The notes under the pieces are model-generated. The model saw only the letters and a program-made list of their open reading frames with translations. It had not been told where the DNA came from and did not search any database. A DNA stretch of 64,000 nucleotides, taken from NCBI RefSeq assembly GCF_001039355.2, contig NW_019774336.1, forward strand, positions 1 through 64,000, read 5' to 3'. Both the position numbers and the translations under genes were made by a program. Shown here piece by piece: positions 1 through 12,900 of the stretch (the first letter of the stretch is position 1; every line of letters begins with the position of its first letter). The DNA is from Lingula anatina (lineage: Eukaryota; Brachiopoda; Lingulata; Lingulida; Lingulidae).

Positions 1-614
1 GCTGTTTCCAGTGGGTGCCTGTGTCAATGTTTCCAAGTAATGAAAAATCTTTTTTATTTCAGATTGTGCAGGGGACTACTAGTATACAGATGAAGTTAAT
101 AGCATGAATTTTTGAATCACCTGCACAATTCACTTCTGCTTTGTGTGGATCTAGGTAATAAGAATTCAGCTAGTAAAGGTATATTGTATATGGCAGGAAA
201 TTTAGCCTTCTACCAATTTCATAGAGAAAATAGGTTTTAGCAAAAGATGGCTTTGCCAGGATGTAATTATTTATATCATAACCAATATCGAGGAGTGTTA
301 ATTTACTCACATTGAGCAAGATGTCAATACATGGAACATATACGAACATCCCTTTAAACATCTTGCTTTACTGATGTGTGATCATACCAGTTCAGAGTTT
401 GCTTGACTTGCAGATGGACCTCAGCAAGCAAAGAATGTGCATTCTCTTTGGAAACGCATTAGTGTTTCAGCCAGTGATCACCAGTACATGTGACAAGTAG
501 AGCTAGAAGTGAGCAACATACATTTCTGGGAACTCGAGTTCTTTTACCTTCTGAGTCAAATATCACAGAGTGCAAGGCCTAGGTTGCTAGTGCCACACCC
601 TTCTGCCAGCTATC
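1..614. other. Region upstream of leader exon 1, probable promoter and 5' UTR
   Basis: No coding frame of note is seen here. The last part should hold the promoter and 5' untranslated sequence of the exon at 615. An in-frame TAG at 588-590 ends any upstream reading frame. A pyrimidine-rich stretch ending in CAG just before the ATG (about 594-609) could be a splice acceptor, in which case 615-708 would be a second, partly untranslated exon rather than the transcription-start exon. No convincing TATA box was identified. Confidence 0.35.
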
Positions 615-708
615 ATGTCGGAGAAAAAGAAAGCTGCTACTGCACCCAGGAAATTTTCCAAATGTAAGAGTGCCACATTCACTTTGGATGGAGCAAGATA
701 CACCATAG
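615..708 (+). CDS. Alternative initiator exon 1 (31 codons plus 1 base), unnamed gene
   Basis: This is a short coding exon. The ATG at 615 opens 31 codons that start MSEKKKAATAPRKF and finish with TLDGARYTI, then one extra base before a good donor (ATAG|GTATGT), so the intron is phase 1. An in-frame TAG at 588-590 fixes this ATG as the first usable start. The N-terminal half is rich in Lys, Ala and Arg. The C-terminal half looks like the first strands of a folded domain: hydrophobic residues, a DG turn, then RYTI. The exon at 30092 ends with the same DG-x-RYTI pattern and the same phase, so the two probably splice to one shared exon 2. Beta-hairpin starts like this occur in protein-kinase N-lobes and in FERM or other ubiquitin-like lobes, but without exon 2 the family stays open. 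Confidence 0.65.
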
Positions 709-2079
709 GTATGTTATTGTTGGTCTTTGATATATTGATGTGTATGTTATACTAAAGTACTAAAGAGGGGAAAGGGGGGGAAGGCAATGAAATTGGCATT
801 TTCTCCCTCCCACTCCCAACTATACGCATATTTGTTTTTTTCCCTTTTTCTGCAACAATTTTTGTTTTTTGTTTCCAAAAATGTTTATCGAAATATATGC
901 GCAGGGAACCTAAAGTTGTATTATGTCAGCCATTTAATGCTAGAAATGGTTCTTTTTTACAAAAATAATCTTGCTTTAGATCCTGGTTTCAACATAACAG
1001 TCTTGGTTAGAAATGGAGAATGACAGATGATCTGTTCTATGTTGACATCCTGCAACCAGTATTTCCTTTTAAGAAAACTCCCTTCTTCACAGACAAATTC
1101 TCTCTTTCTCTAATCCAAATATAGCACTTACTGTGTAAACAGACTTGCTTGCAGTGTTAATTTTAAGGCATTTGTAATGTTTTTAGTGATCTGACTTTAA
1201 TATTAAATGAATGAAAAAAGATCAATATTGAATTAAACAGATCTTTATACCAGCATAAAACATATGCAGTAAATATGGATTAAAAACCCCTCTTTGAATT
1301 ATGCATAAACTGTGCCTGAATTCATAACAAAGTATTTTTAAGGTAGAAAAGTGTGAATAAAAGTCGCTCAATACATTGTACAGCTTGGCCATTAAGTATT
1401 AAGCACCAAGTGCTGTACAAGTCTACACTGTCAAATCAAATGTACATATGTCATTTTTTAATAATCCCAATGCGGGTTTATTTCCATAATGCTGTCACTT
1501 CGATGCCAGTGTTGAAGATTAGAGCAGTACCAAGCTGTTCCACTTTGTGGATGGATTGGCACATTAAGACTATTTACTATTGTTATGCTGATACAGCTGC
1601 ATGATATGTCAAAAGTTTGTACTTTAACTTCACATTCAATACAGTTGGGATATATCGACTGGGTGGCTAGTAGATCGTATACTTAAGGTGTCAACATAGA
1701 CATGCAAACTAGATCTTTAGGAGGGATTGGCCATTTTTGACAGCCTTTAACTCAGCTCCTAGAGCCGTATACCCTTTTAATGTCCCCCTCTCTCCCCCCT
1801 CCCCCCCCAAAAAAAGATGATTAAATGAATAATTAAATAAAGCATCAAATGAAAAAATATGCCTAAAATTGGTGAAGTGAATGAATAACTGCAAAATCAT
1901 ATGATGATTATACTCTAGCAATAAAGGTCAAGTTAAGTTAAGGGCCTGGGTCCACTCCCCTTTTTGGGCCACAGCCAAGAGCCCATTCCCTGCTCTGGGC
2001 CACAGCCTTAGGGTTACTACCAGTGCCCTGTTTCCAGGTCACAGTCCAGGGCTCACTTCTCTTTTTGGGCTGTTTTAGT
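709..2079. other. Intron 1 start, non-coding, with a short GC-richer tandem repeat
   Basis: AT-rich intronic DNA. The only structure seen is a degenerate tandem repeat at about 1941-2072, built on the phrase GGGCCACAGCC with units of roughly 40 bases. The small open frames here show no coding character. Confidence 0.6.
1941..2072. repeat. Degenerate minisatellite, about 40-bp unit
   Basis: Three imperfect units of about 40 bases share GGGCCACAGCC or close forms and a CCACTCCCCTTTTTGGG-like stretch. It is GC-richer than its surroundings and sits directly upstream of the transposon at 2088. No coding function is implied. Confidence 0.5.
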
Positions 2080-2087
2080 TTTACATG

Positions 2088-2244
2088 GGGGCGTCTCGAT
2101 AGTCCGAAGGTTCATTGGTCCGAAGAACGGTAACATTTTCATCGGTTTTTTAATCAAGGGTTCATTGGTCCGAAGGTTCTGTAGTGAACATTCGGACCAA
2201 TGAACCTTCGGACTATTGAACCTTCGGACTATTGCTACGGCCCC
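2088..2244. mobile_element. TCCGAAGG MITE copy 1, 8-bp target duplication
   Basis: A 157-bp element flanked by the direct repeat TTTACATG at 2080-2087 and 2245-2252. The ends are imperfect inverted repeats: the left starts GGGGCGTCTCGATAGTCCGA, and the right end reads inward as GGGGCCGTAGCAATAGTCCG. The interior repeats the words ATAGTCCGAAGGTTCA and ATTGGTCCGAAGGTTC in both directions, so it folds extensively. There is no coding capacity, so it must be moved by an enzyme encoded elsewhere. Eight-base duplications are typical of hAT and also of P and Merlin transposons, and hAT is the likeliest. A reverse-oriented copy lies at 50497-50670. Confidence 0.85.
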
Positions 2245-3043
2245 TTTACATGTGCCCATTGGATGTAGGCTATTCTCTTTATTATAGTGACTGTCACAGT
2301 AACTGGGGATCAATTTTCAATAAGATTTAATATGATCTATTTCATATCTGAAACATTTGAGGAAAATGTTTGTTTTAAGATTATAAAAGCATTGAGACTT
2401 CTTCATACAAAAGAAATATGTGATGTTTTTTAGGAAGCAGGCAGCAAATTTGGTGCAGTTCAGTTGAAAACAAGAGCCATTAGTAAGATCATATTTTTGT
2501 TAATTGGGGCCTGTCTTGATCAATTCAGAACAAACCCTATCAACAATTTTAGCCAGTGGTACTAATGAGGCCATCATTAATGTAACAAACCAGTGCTGCT
2601 TGGATCTTGCTTGTTTTTGTATGAAATTTTCCCAGCTTGATAACGAAGCTGTTTGTCAGCATTAGACAAAGCATCACGGTGGTCATTTTGGAAACATTAT
2701 AATGCCCATTTTGTACCTTAATGACAGAAAACAATCAGAACTATGTACATTTGAAAGCTTTATGTATCAAGTGATGATTTCTGGTGGTTCAGCCTAATTT
2801 ACCAGTACATTTATATACAGTACTATGGGATATACAGCACTGTGGGATGTATCTGAACATTTTAGTGCATAAATCCATTATCTTAAGCTATCAAACACCA
2901 TGCGTGAAAATGGATGGAGGGAAAAATGGGAAGAGAGAGCATGAATAGAATTTATTCATGAATGTAACCATTCAGGTAAAAAATAGAAGAGATACATTGG
3001 GTTTGAATGTGAATGGATGTTGGTACATGTAAAGTTTCAGTTG

Positions 3044-3045
<2 letters not shown>

Positions 3046-3078
<33 letters not shown>
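3046..3078. repeat. (TA)n microsatellite
   Basis: An uninterrupted alternating AT run of 33 bases in intronic DNA. Confidence 0.95.
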
Positions 3079-3079
<1 letters not shown>

Positions 3080-3527
3080 TACTTGCAATTGGTAGGTAAC
3101 AAGAATGAGAAAAAATGATTGCATAAGAGTATGAAAGGAATATAGATTATAAAACAGAATGGGAACATCAGAATATGACATTCAATACAAAGAGTATAAA
3201 AAGAATGGGTATAATCAAAACAAAATGGAATAGATATAAAACATATATATGTTTACTTTTGACTTTTTGATACCTTTCATTTCTTTGTCTCATATAGAGA
3301 CACTTAGCTGGCTTACTGTCAGATCTTTGAAAACCCTCCTGTCTTGCTGTAAATTTGCCTGCAATTCATTTATTTGTTTTCTATTTTTATTCTTATATTT
3401 CATTTTTGAAATAGGCTTTCTTATTTTCTGGTCCCCTTCTTTCTCTTTCTCTCCCTCTCTCCCCCATCCTTCCCTTTTTTCTTTTTCTCTCTCCTCTCTC
3501 CTCTCCTGCTCTTTCCCTTCTCATTTA

Positions 3528-3762
3528 GGCTTCATTCACATGCAATGTCTATTTTCTAAATTCTATTTTCTATTCGCGGTATGTCTTATGATCACGGCGT
3601 AATTACCGGCAGCGTGAGCCAGTTACTATAAGTTACTATAAGTAACTGGCTCGCGCTGCCAGTAATTACGCGGCAGGATATTCAGGGCACAGACCGTGAT
3701 CATAAGATAGCGCGAATAGAAAATAGATTTTTAGAAAATAGACATTCCATGTGAACGAAGCC
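3528..3762. mobile_element. Fold-back MITE with TTA target duplication
   Basis: A nearly complete palindrome of 235 bp flanked by TTA at 3525-3527 and 3763-3765. The outer ends are GGCTTCATTCACATG on the left and CATGTGAACGAAGCC on the right. The arms continue inward through TCTATTTTCTA blocks and a CpG-bearing core (CGTAATTAC / GTAATTACGCG) to a short spacer with ACTATAAGTT repeats. The TTA target and the GGC-TTC-x-TTCACA terminus fit the PIF/Harbinger style of non-autonomous element. It has no coding capacity. Confidence 0.75.
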
Positions 3763-5266
3763 TTATGCTTGATCATTTCAGAACAGAAAGTACTTAAATG
3801 CCATGGTCACATGCCACTGTCCCTCCCTTTTATTAAGCACTACTCTTCATCTCACGTATATTGCTTTCACCTTTTCACTTCTCTGTCACTCTACTTCTAC
3901 ATGTACACACACAAAAAAAAAAGTTAAGTTCTAATGAATATTTTGCATTAAAATTTTCTTTAATATCTGTTTCACAAGCCTGCTGCTTTTGTGAGACAGA
4001 TGTAGTTAATAGACATATATAGCTGGTAATTAATTTAGATGATAATTTATGCTCACACTTGACTTAATTAGTTAGATTGCTTTATTATTGAAAATGTACT
4101 TGTTACTGGTTTGTCTTCATAACTAAAACAAATGTTTGATCAATAAATTGATATTGACTGTTTAATATTAAAATGTCTCCAATAATGTTAGAGAGACTGA
4201 GCCCCAGTTCTAAGAAATTGACAGACAAAAATGTGAAATGCAGAAATGCATTTATTGTATTGTTAAAAGCACCATTTCTTAAATAGAAAAAAGTACCACC
4301 ATCAGTGACTTGGATCTAATTATATAATATCATATGGCTTTAATGACACAATATTGCAGAAAGTGTTTTTTTAGATTTGATATATTATTATATGACACCT
4401 GTTTAGATAGTTGAACACTGTACATTGGGAAAGATGAGTGTAAAAAATTGCAATGGTTAATGGTTATCTTTTCTATCTGTTTCCATTTTTTCACCACTCC
4501 TCATCTATATAATAAATGCTTTATTAACTAACAGTATATTAGATTGACAATTTTTGAAAATTAAGTAGGCAAAATAAGGGTTTGAAACCCACTCCTGTGT
4601 TGTTTTAAGAAAGGACTATCTCATAAGTCTATTCTCAATGCTTTCCTCAATGCCTATAGCTAGTACATGTATGTGTTACCTTTACTTGACCAAATGAAGA
4701 TGCCACAGTGCTTAATAAAAATGTGAATTATATGAAGTTTTCACAGGAGACACTTCATGTTAGTGAGTAGCAAGCCTGAGCACCTTGACAAAGTTATGAA
4801 ATGAAGATTCTTTGTAGGTCTTCTTCATACCCTGGCACTAACTATCCTCCTCACAGTTGATGACAGCTTAATTTAAGCTACTTTCAGAACAGTAAGAAGG
4901 CAGACCAATATACATGTTATCGTTGTCATATATTAAATAAATGGTTTTCTAGGCTGTTCATTGTATGACTTGACGTTCATCTTAACAAATAATGCTTAAT
5001 GAAATAAGTAAATTTGATATCTGAAGTAAGTGATTATTGATTCAGCTGTCAGTGTTCACTATCAAAGGCCAACAGTTTATTTGACCACAGTATATAAAAT
5101 GCTGCAGTTACTGTGTGCATTTATTGTTTGAAATCAGATATAAATAAGTTTTTTTATGCTTGAAATGTGATGCATCATTTTCTATCCAAATATCTAAAAT
5201 AAAAAGGGTCATTCATTGTAAATCACTGAAAGATACAGTATGTACATGTATTGTGTAAATAATTAA

Positions 5267-5272
5267 GTGTGT

Positions 5273-5303
<31 letters not shown>

Positions 5304-5304
5304 G
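5267..5304. repeat. (GT)n followed by poly-G
   Basis: A GT dinucleotide run passes into 18 consecutive Gs. Such compound runs are prone to sequencing and assembly length error. Confidence 0.95.
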
Positions 5305-5819
5305 ATTGGTATGAAGGTGCATCAATATTTAACCCCAAAGAGTTGCAAAAACTCCTGCTTAAGATTTATCACAGTGCTTTTCATCATATACCCATGTGAG
5401 AAAGTTAGGAATTTTTCAACAAAATGATTTGACACACACTAAAGATGGTAAAGAATAGAATTGAAAAGTTGAATGCAGTTCATTCAAGTACATGCATATT
5501 TTTCAAAAATGTATTATCTTAACTAAAACAATAATTAACATCATGGTAAATTTTTTACTAAAATAGGCCAGTATGTGACTGTATTTCGTTCAGTGTTCAG
5601 GACTTCAGGTAACCTAGCTGTAGGCCAGTAATTGATTAGACTAAACCAAGCATGATGAAGGTATTAAGGCAAATGGACAGCAGGATGAAGAATTAATTGA
5701 TGCTTCCACAAGTACCGGGTACTGGTCTGAAAGTCTCATCTATATGATGATGTTGTTTCCAGTTAATGATAGGGACCAATTAACCTGCAGCAGATATTGG
5801 ATGAGCTGATGTGAGAACA

Positions 5820-5871
<52 letters not shown>
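5820..5871. repeat. (GT)n microsatellite
   Basis: About 25 perfect GT units. The opposite strand gives an apparent Thr-His repeat frame, which is an artefact of the dinucleotide. Confidence 0.97.
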
Positions 5872-5876
<5 letters not shown>

Positions 5877-8800
5877 ATGTTGGCAGCACTGGGAAATGTT
5901 GAATATATATAGTCAACAGGTTTCTGCTGAATAACTGTCCAATTTATGTACAGTACACCAAGGGTTGCCATTTGATAGGATATCAGATAAATATACTAGT
6001 ACATGTACCTGCATGTAGATATGTATGACAAATGCCGCAATTTTCTTTTTTTCTTCAAAGATTGTAAGATATGACACTCTGGTACTTGCCTGTATATAAT
6101 TTAAAGCTTGTAAGCAATTTACATGATACAAAAAAGTCTGTCAGATGTGCATATGATTATGTTCTGACATAATGAAATTGACCTGAGATGGCCTGTATAA
6201 ATGTTTGTAGATCAAATTTCACACTTTATTAAAAAATAAAACTGGTGCTGACAGATTTAAAAAGCATGCGGTCAACACACAGTGGTTTTGAATAGACTAT
6301 TGCTTCCATACTAGTGCTGGTATACGTGATGGCACTCAGTTATTGGCAGATGTTTATTGTAGAAAATTGTTGTTACTTGAATGGTATTAATTACATAATC
6401 TTTGGCATATCTTTCTCAATAATTACTTTCATTATATATGTATTTTTGCCAACTTTATTATTGAGAACCATAAATTTTGCCAACTCCATTATGTTTTTCG
6501 TAGTTTTGTTGGCTTTGCTGTTTCAAGTGAAAACAATTGCCAAAAACTGATAATGCTTTAAAGTGAAATTCCGATAATGGAATTTGCTAATCAAAGGGGA
6601 ATCCTGTGGGATGTGTGATGCATTTATTCAAGATCAAATTAGATTTATGGAAGATAACACACATGCTCTGTGTTATGAAATTAACTTTTATCTGTTGCAT
6701 TATTAATTGACTTACAGTGTTCAAGCTGTAATGATATGTGCATTTTAGGGGATGGCATGAACCTTGGATGTAGTAATAATAACCCAATAAAATGAATTCA
6801 GTGCAAGACAGTTATTTTTTTTTTTTCTAATTTGATATACTTAGAACATTACTATACAAATAATGCCCTTGTTTGATATCACTATTTGGATTATTTGATA
6901 TTGTTGTTTTCCTTAGTTGAAGGCATTGCATGTCCTGATACATTAAATATAGTACTTCGATTCCTGGTGTAAGGAAATGAAACAGAGAAAGGTATATTAA
7001 CTGTGTATGGAGATAGAATTTGCTTTTGAAAAAAAACCTGTTGTTTAAAATCAATATATGCAGAGGTTTAGAAGTTTCAATTAAGTCAATGGGAATTTTA
7101 GGTATATTTTTGAAAAACATACTCCTTTTTGATAGGCCCCTTTTTGATACACTTCTGGCTGTAATTGGTACATGTACATAAGGCAAGTAAAAAGTTGTCT
7201 TTGGCTGCTATTTGGTTCAAAGAGGCTTGTTCTGAGTGATAGCTTTTTTACTGTTTATCTTTTGTATAACAGCTAGACTGGCAATGATTTTAATTCAAGA
7301 CAGCATTCCTTCATAGTAGGCATAACAAGTTGTTGCATGCTGATAAATGCCTTAGTCTGTTAAACAGAAGCTTAGTTTTATACATGGAAATAATGGTTCT
7401 TTGCTTTTATCTGTACACACTCACAGATTTGTTTGTGATTGTCTACATGCTACATCCCAGCTTTAAGTATACACACAACTGGTTGCTGGGGCAACCATGC
7501 ATGGAACAAGCAAGAAAATTGCCTTGCAATTATCACACAGTAAAAACAACATGAAATGTCTATTAGATGCATATTGCTGTTACTTAATGTAATTGGGCTA
7601 TTGGCTGAGATATTTTACTTTGAAGGCTCTATTGTCTGCCTGATGGAAGATCAAAAATGAGAAAAAAAGTCGTGGTAGATTTTTTAGCTAATCTTTTGCA
7701 ATGATCGAATGAGCATTAGCTAAGCTGTTATGAGGTGTTAAAAAGATGGATTTTCTGTTTCAGTGATTTCAGCCCATTCAAAGAAATTTAACATAGTGTC
7801 CCATTATCAATTAGAATAAAGGGAAATACTAGGAGGTGGATCTTCATGTAACCAGTCGACCATTAACTGAAAGTGTACCACTTCATTCACTAGTCCTACA
7901 GGCTCCCTCGTCACTGTTACTTAAGCCTAGATTATATTTGTCATGCGATGTCTGCACAGTGCTCCTACATGTACACTGTATACTGCCTGTAAATCCCTTT
8001 TCATGCAGCATCTGGGCAGATTCACGACCTCAATAGCCTCTACAATTTTGTCAAGATTAAAATTTTGACAGATTTTTAAAATCATAAGCTGGTACTGTAG
8101 CAATATCATAGATGGCAGCGCACAGTTCCCAACAGGCATTGTTTAGCGAACTTGAGGTGATCCTGATAATGGTTGAACCTGTTGTTCGTCTCATTCCATT
8201 CCACCTTGGATGGTTTTAGAGAGCATAATAACAGTAAAGACATTTAAAACTTAGAGTAGTCTTGCATGGATTTGAAATTGTCCTTTTCTTTACTATGACC
8301 ACATAGGTGCTGAAAATAATAGGGGGCTGTACTGACAAGGGATCCATGCGCACTGATATTGGAAGGGCTCCATACAATCATCTTTTAACCAACAACTGAT
8401 TTTTCCCTATGTGACCACAACGTCATGTCGGAAATTTGGCAAAGAATCTGTACGTAATAAAGACATTATTGCCATAGCCTGTAGCTACTTACAATGTCAA
8501 GGAAATCGTACAGAAAATTTGTATAAATTTCATCGTACTGCAGCTGTAGCAAATGTAATCTAGGGTTCAAATAAGCCTTTCAAAATTAAGATATCTACCT
8601 GTTATTGAATTAAGTATTATATTAAAAATTATTGGATATAGAAATTGCGGTTCAATTAAGTTATTAATTCACCAGTTAAAATGACTAATCTACTGGGAAA
8701 AGCTCCATGTTACATACGGGAATTTCTTGTATAAGGCCTGAGTTAGTCAACTTGATTTTAAACTAATTGCAATTGGTGAGACTTCATCTGTACTCTTACT

Positions 8801-9152
8801 GAAATTTCCTATAAGACACTATAGGACTCTATATATAGGACTCCTTTAGGATCCTTTGGGATTCCTTTAGGAAATATCCGTAATGGTAAATCAGTAAACC
8901 TTACTGTCTGTAGGTCATGGTGATTGATATTACATTACTTTAAAAGGATGTAAAATGCCTTTTGAAAGTAAGTTTTTTAAAGTTTTAAACAACAAATAAT
9001 GTTACTTACAGTATGATGTTAGAAGTTTACTTTTTAAAGTAAAGTCAATGAGGGAATCCCAGTTGATAAAGTCTGATTGTCTCGATCAGAAATTGCCAGG
9101 ATGTACTTCATCAGAAATAATCAAAACTACAGAGATTTTGCAGGACATTAAA

Positions 9153-9697
9153 GAGCGCATTCTCAACGAATTAAGCCAGGCTTTACAAAGCCGGTGACCT
9201 AAAAATGGCCGACGTACATGAAAGAAAAACCGCCTAATCTTTTAATAGTCTCTCCGCCTCTCACACGCCTCCCCACACGTCGTCCCTGCGGGGTACAGTA
9301 ATTAAATCTCGGCTCCGAACATTAATATTTCCGTGAATATCTCTGGCGATATTATCTCCGTAGATAGTCAATTATTGCTGCTCTACGGGCCAAATTATTC
9401 CTTTTTCGTCTCTGTTTTCAAAGATAATAGAACAGAAGAACTTTTTTCCTTCGATCGCCTTCAGCCGCCATGCTTTCTTCACCACGAGTTTAACTGATGA
9501 GCATGCGCACTTAATATTTCTCAGGTAGCTTCCGCATGGCGAACGGAGACGCGATTTAATTACTGTACCCTGCAGGGACGACGTGTGGGGAGGCGGAGAG
9601 ACTATTAAAAGATCAGGCGGTTTTTCTTTCATGTACGTCCGCCATTTTTAGGTCACCGGCTTTGTAAAGCCTGGCTTAATTCGTTGAGAATGCGCTC
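9153..9697. mobile_element. Large fold-back element with arms of about 155 bp
   Basis: Left end GAGCGCATTCTCAACGAATT and right end AATTCGTTGAGAATGCGCTC are exact reverse complements. Complementarity continues, with few mismatches, inward to about 9309 on the left and 9545 on the right. Each outer end is followed by AAA, so the target duplication may be only three bases or may be hidden by the A run. The core of about 235 bp is richer in CpG than the flanks. No convincing protein is encoded. It is probably a MITE-type DNA transposon, superfamily not assigned. Confidence 0.8.
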
Positions 9698-9801
9698 AAA
9701 GAGACTCTTCCAAGACAGATTTTGTTTGATAAATTTCCAGTCAGACTTGCTGAGGTAGTAAGCTGAAAATCGTCAGAACGGGGAATTGTCCCACAAGCTC
9801 T

Positions 9802-9972
9802 GGCCCCAGTTTCACAAAATTCTTAAGTCAATTCCCAGGCTTAGCTGACTAGGATTTCCAAGAGAGTGCTGTTATACTACTCTTGATAGGGTAAGATGTA
9901 CCTGTGTGACCATGTAACCTTGGTAATCAAGTTCTTAGCCAGGGAACTTAACTTTTTTGTGAAACCCAGGCC
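9802..9972. mobile_element. GGCC-x-x-x-GTTTCACAAAA inverted-repeat element
   Basis: The left end GGCCCCAGTTTCACAAAA and the right end TTTTGTGAAACCCAGGCC form an imperfect inverted repeat of about 27 bp around 115 bp of non-coding DNA. The termini are MITE-like. A target-site duplication is not clear, so the exact limits are uncertain. Confidence 0.6.
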
Positions 9973-12900
9973 TGAACACTCTGAAGTGCGATATTAGACA
10001 TTCCAGTATATACCAAGACAACCATTATTCTCATATACAATGACAAGTGTGAATCAACAGGAAAGGATCAGAAATACCCAGACATTTCATCATTTTCAAA
10101 TAAAATGTGGACTTTGCTGATTAGGTGACCAGATTGAACTTGGATTACATTGGACTTTTCTAAAACGATCTTCATTTTGTTTATTTTTAAATAGATTCCC
10201 TTTGCATTTATAGTGTTACACTGTACAGTCCTGTGTGTCACTCCCTCCCCCTACAATGATAGATAAAATACTCCACCAGGCAAAGTAATCATATATAATG
10301 TTGCAAAGTACATTGGACATTGTCAAAAGATCCATTACATGCCCATGCAGCTAACACATTTTGATAACGTTACCATGTGAACAGGGTTTTATATTTGTTA
10401 GACCAACAGCAAATATTAAGAGAATGTTATTCTCACATTCTATACTGTCACTGTCATTATAATTAACATTGTTCCAAGAAATGTTGCCAGCAGCTAATTA
10501 CAAATTGGGGTTTGAAGACTGTAAATAGTAAAAATTAGCAGGAAATCACCAGACAAAATGTTATGGGAAATGCTGGGAATTTCTTAGACCTAATTTTAGG
10601 AAATACTAGGACAAAGCTCATTTAAATATTTCAGCTATTTTTACGGCAATTTTTAGAGTATTCCCCAGTACCTGTGGCCATTTACTACAGTGTCTGACTA
10701 TTTTCTGTCCTTTCCAGTCAAACTTTTTGAGACATGTCTGATCAAATTCTGATGGTACTTTTTCAACTGGAGTTGGGTCTTAAACAGTAGAGCCATGCCT
10801 TCCCTGTTTTAGAACAGGGACAGTATATTAATTGACATGAAACTATCAGTTAATCTTGTGTCAAAGCGAATAAAATTTTGATGAGTAAATTAAGACAAGT
10901 TTTTGGGCCAAAGCTCTTTTGTGAAAAAGGTCCCAGAGATAAGGAAAATATCTATTAAATGAAAGTTAGGTGATTCATTATCTCAAAATGTGTAATTATT
11001 TTAGCCACTGTGGAAAACTGCCTGGCTTAATCTTTTGGTGATTATTTATGAAAGAATGTCAGGATGTGCTACTATCAGGTGAAATTAAAGAGTGTTTTGG
11101 AATTTAAAAAAATGTAAAGTTAAAAGCAATGACTAAACTATGCAATCTATCATAATTGTTGGACTTTGATTTTTATCTCACTTTGAAAATATTTTGTACA
11201 TTTCAGTCTGTTTCTTTAAAGATATAGTGAAGACTGACATATTGACATATTGTCATTTAGTACCTGCTCTTAAAATGATGTGTCAACATTTGGAATTTAA
11301 TTTCCCCAAAAAGTTATGTCAGATACTCAGGGTACAGATTGATTTGTAGAAAACAACATTTCTTTGGCAATTATAGGGGGATAAGTATTACATTAAGTCC
11401 TGACTTGAATGCAAGGCTATGAATGGTTAGAACAGAAAACTATAGTTGGTTCCATTGGTGATACTTGATCACCTTCAGGAACTGCAGCATGATGGCAATT
11501 TGGCGTGTATTGGATTTAAAAAGCAGACGGTTGACTAAACTGTAACAGAGATTACTATCAAATGCTTTTTTCAAGACCTCTTTGCTCTTAACCAAGGGAT
11601 TCATCAGAATGAGAGTAACATTTGCTTTTATTAAAAAAAAGTTCTGGACTGTCTGTAATAGTGTTTAGTTGAATTGAAAAAAAAAATCACTCTAAAACAT
11701 GCATGCATAGTTTAATAATTCTGTCAAGGGAAAAAGGTGTTATTTGGTACTTGAAGCTGCTCATTACCTACATGTATCTCTCAGGAAGGAGAAACTTAAA
11801 GGTACACTTCATGGGTTTGAAAATCCCCTAAATGCTTATTTTTGCCATCTACAGCTTCTTATAAAACCTTACATATACCTTACAAATGGTTTAACCCCTA
11901 AAATATGTTTTTCTGGAGTGTAACTGATGTTGATAATTCCATTGGAGCTTATAAGTTATAAGTTATAATGACTGGCCAGTCATTTTAAGTTAAAATCAAA
12001 CTTTATAAATTTTGTCAAAGGTTGAATCCAAGTGCAGGGAGGGATAGATGACTGATTTGTGAATATGAGACAGTTGCTTTAATTTTTTTCCAGAGAAAAT
12101 CCATTTTGGCAGGTAAATCACATGGAGTGTACATGGAATGTACCTCTACTATGTTACCTCTGCTTTGTTACTATGTTAATTCTGGAAAATTTGATTTTTC
12201 AATGGAAATTTAAAGTGTATGCCAGTATGTATTATGGAAAACCTATGTGGGGATCCAGGATATCATAAAGGAGGATCAGATGGTATTGATCATAAAGGAG
12301 GATCAAATTGCAACGGAACGCATTCGTCCCTATTCCAAACTCAAAAGCATCACAATTTGCAACCTAGCAATATCATCGAAGCTATTATTTGCAACAAGTA
12401 AATCCTGTCACAATGGCCTTTTTGCATGCATAATTCATTCATATTGTAATTAAATGTAATTAAACACGGTGGCAAGTTTGGGTTGCTAGTCATAATAGCA
12501 TATAATAAAGCATGAAAGCTTATGAAAAAGTTGAGTCACTTGGTACCTCTGATAGAAAAACTTACGGTAAATTTTCACATGAATCTTGCTTAGGTCATGT
12601 TTTGTTATGCATAAAAATTTCAAAATTTTTAAACATTTCATATAAAATATTATATTTTCTGAGGAATATTCATCTGTGTAGTAGCATTCGGAGCTATAAT
12701 TGCGATGCGTTGCTAAGGCTTCTAGTTAATGGGCGGGTGCAATCGGCACTGCAAATAGCAATTGATCGCTTTTCTTGTGCATGATCCCAATTTGCGATGC
12801 TTTCGAGTTATAGAGCCCTGACAAAAAGTGCCCTCGCTTTGGGCAGTCCATTGCAAAAGGCTCTCGAGGCTTGATCAAAAGAGCACTCAGAAAAAGGCAC

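Larger units (their letters stand above)
3766..9152. other. Non-coding intronic or intergenic span with microsatellites
   Basis: About 5.4 kb of AT-rich DNA. It holds a GT run followed by poly-G at 5267-5304 and a long GT run at 5820-5871. The open frames here, including those at 6314-6550, 6827-7186 and 7330-7554, are short, AT-driven and lack splice or codon support. A cluster of short related words (TAGGACTC, TAGGATCC, TAGGAAAT) lies at about 8810-8880. Confidence 0.55.

Noticed and set aside
3249-3602. 117-codon plus-strand frame
   Set aside because: It comes from a CT-rich stretch and runs into the fold-back MITE at 3528.
6827-7186. 119-codon minus-strand frame
   Set aside because: Low-complexity AT-rich composition; no start context, splice sites or recognisable domain.
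9494-9502. CTGATGAG, the core word of a hammerhead ribozyme
   Set aside because: No GAAAC partner or helix arrangement was found nearby; a single eight-base match is expected by chance.
9372-9632. 86-codon minus-strand frame
   Set aside because: It sits in the fold-back element at 9153-9697 and spans an inverted arm.
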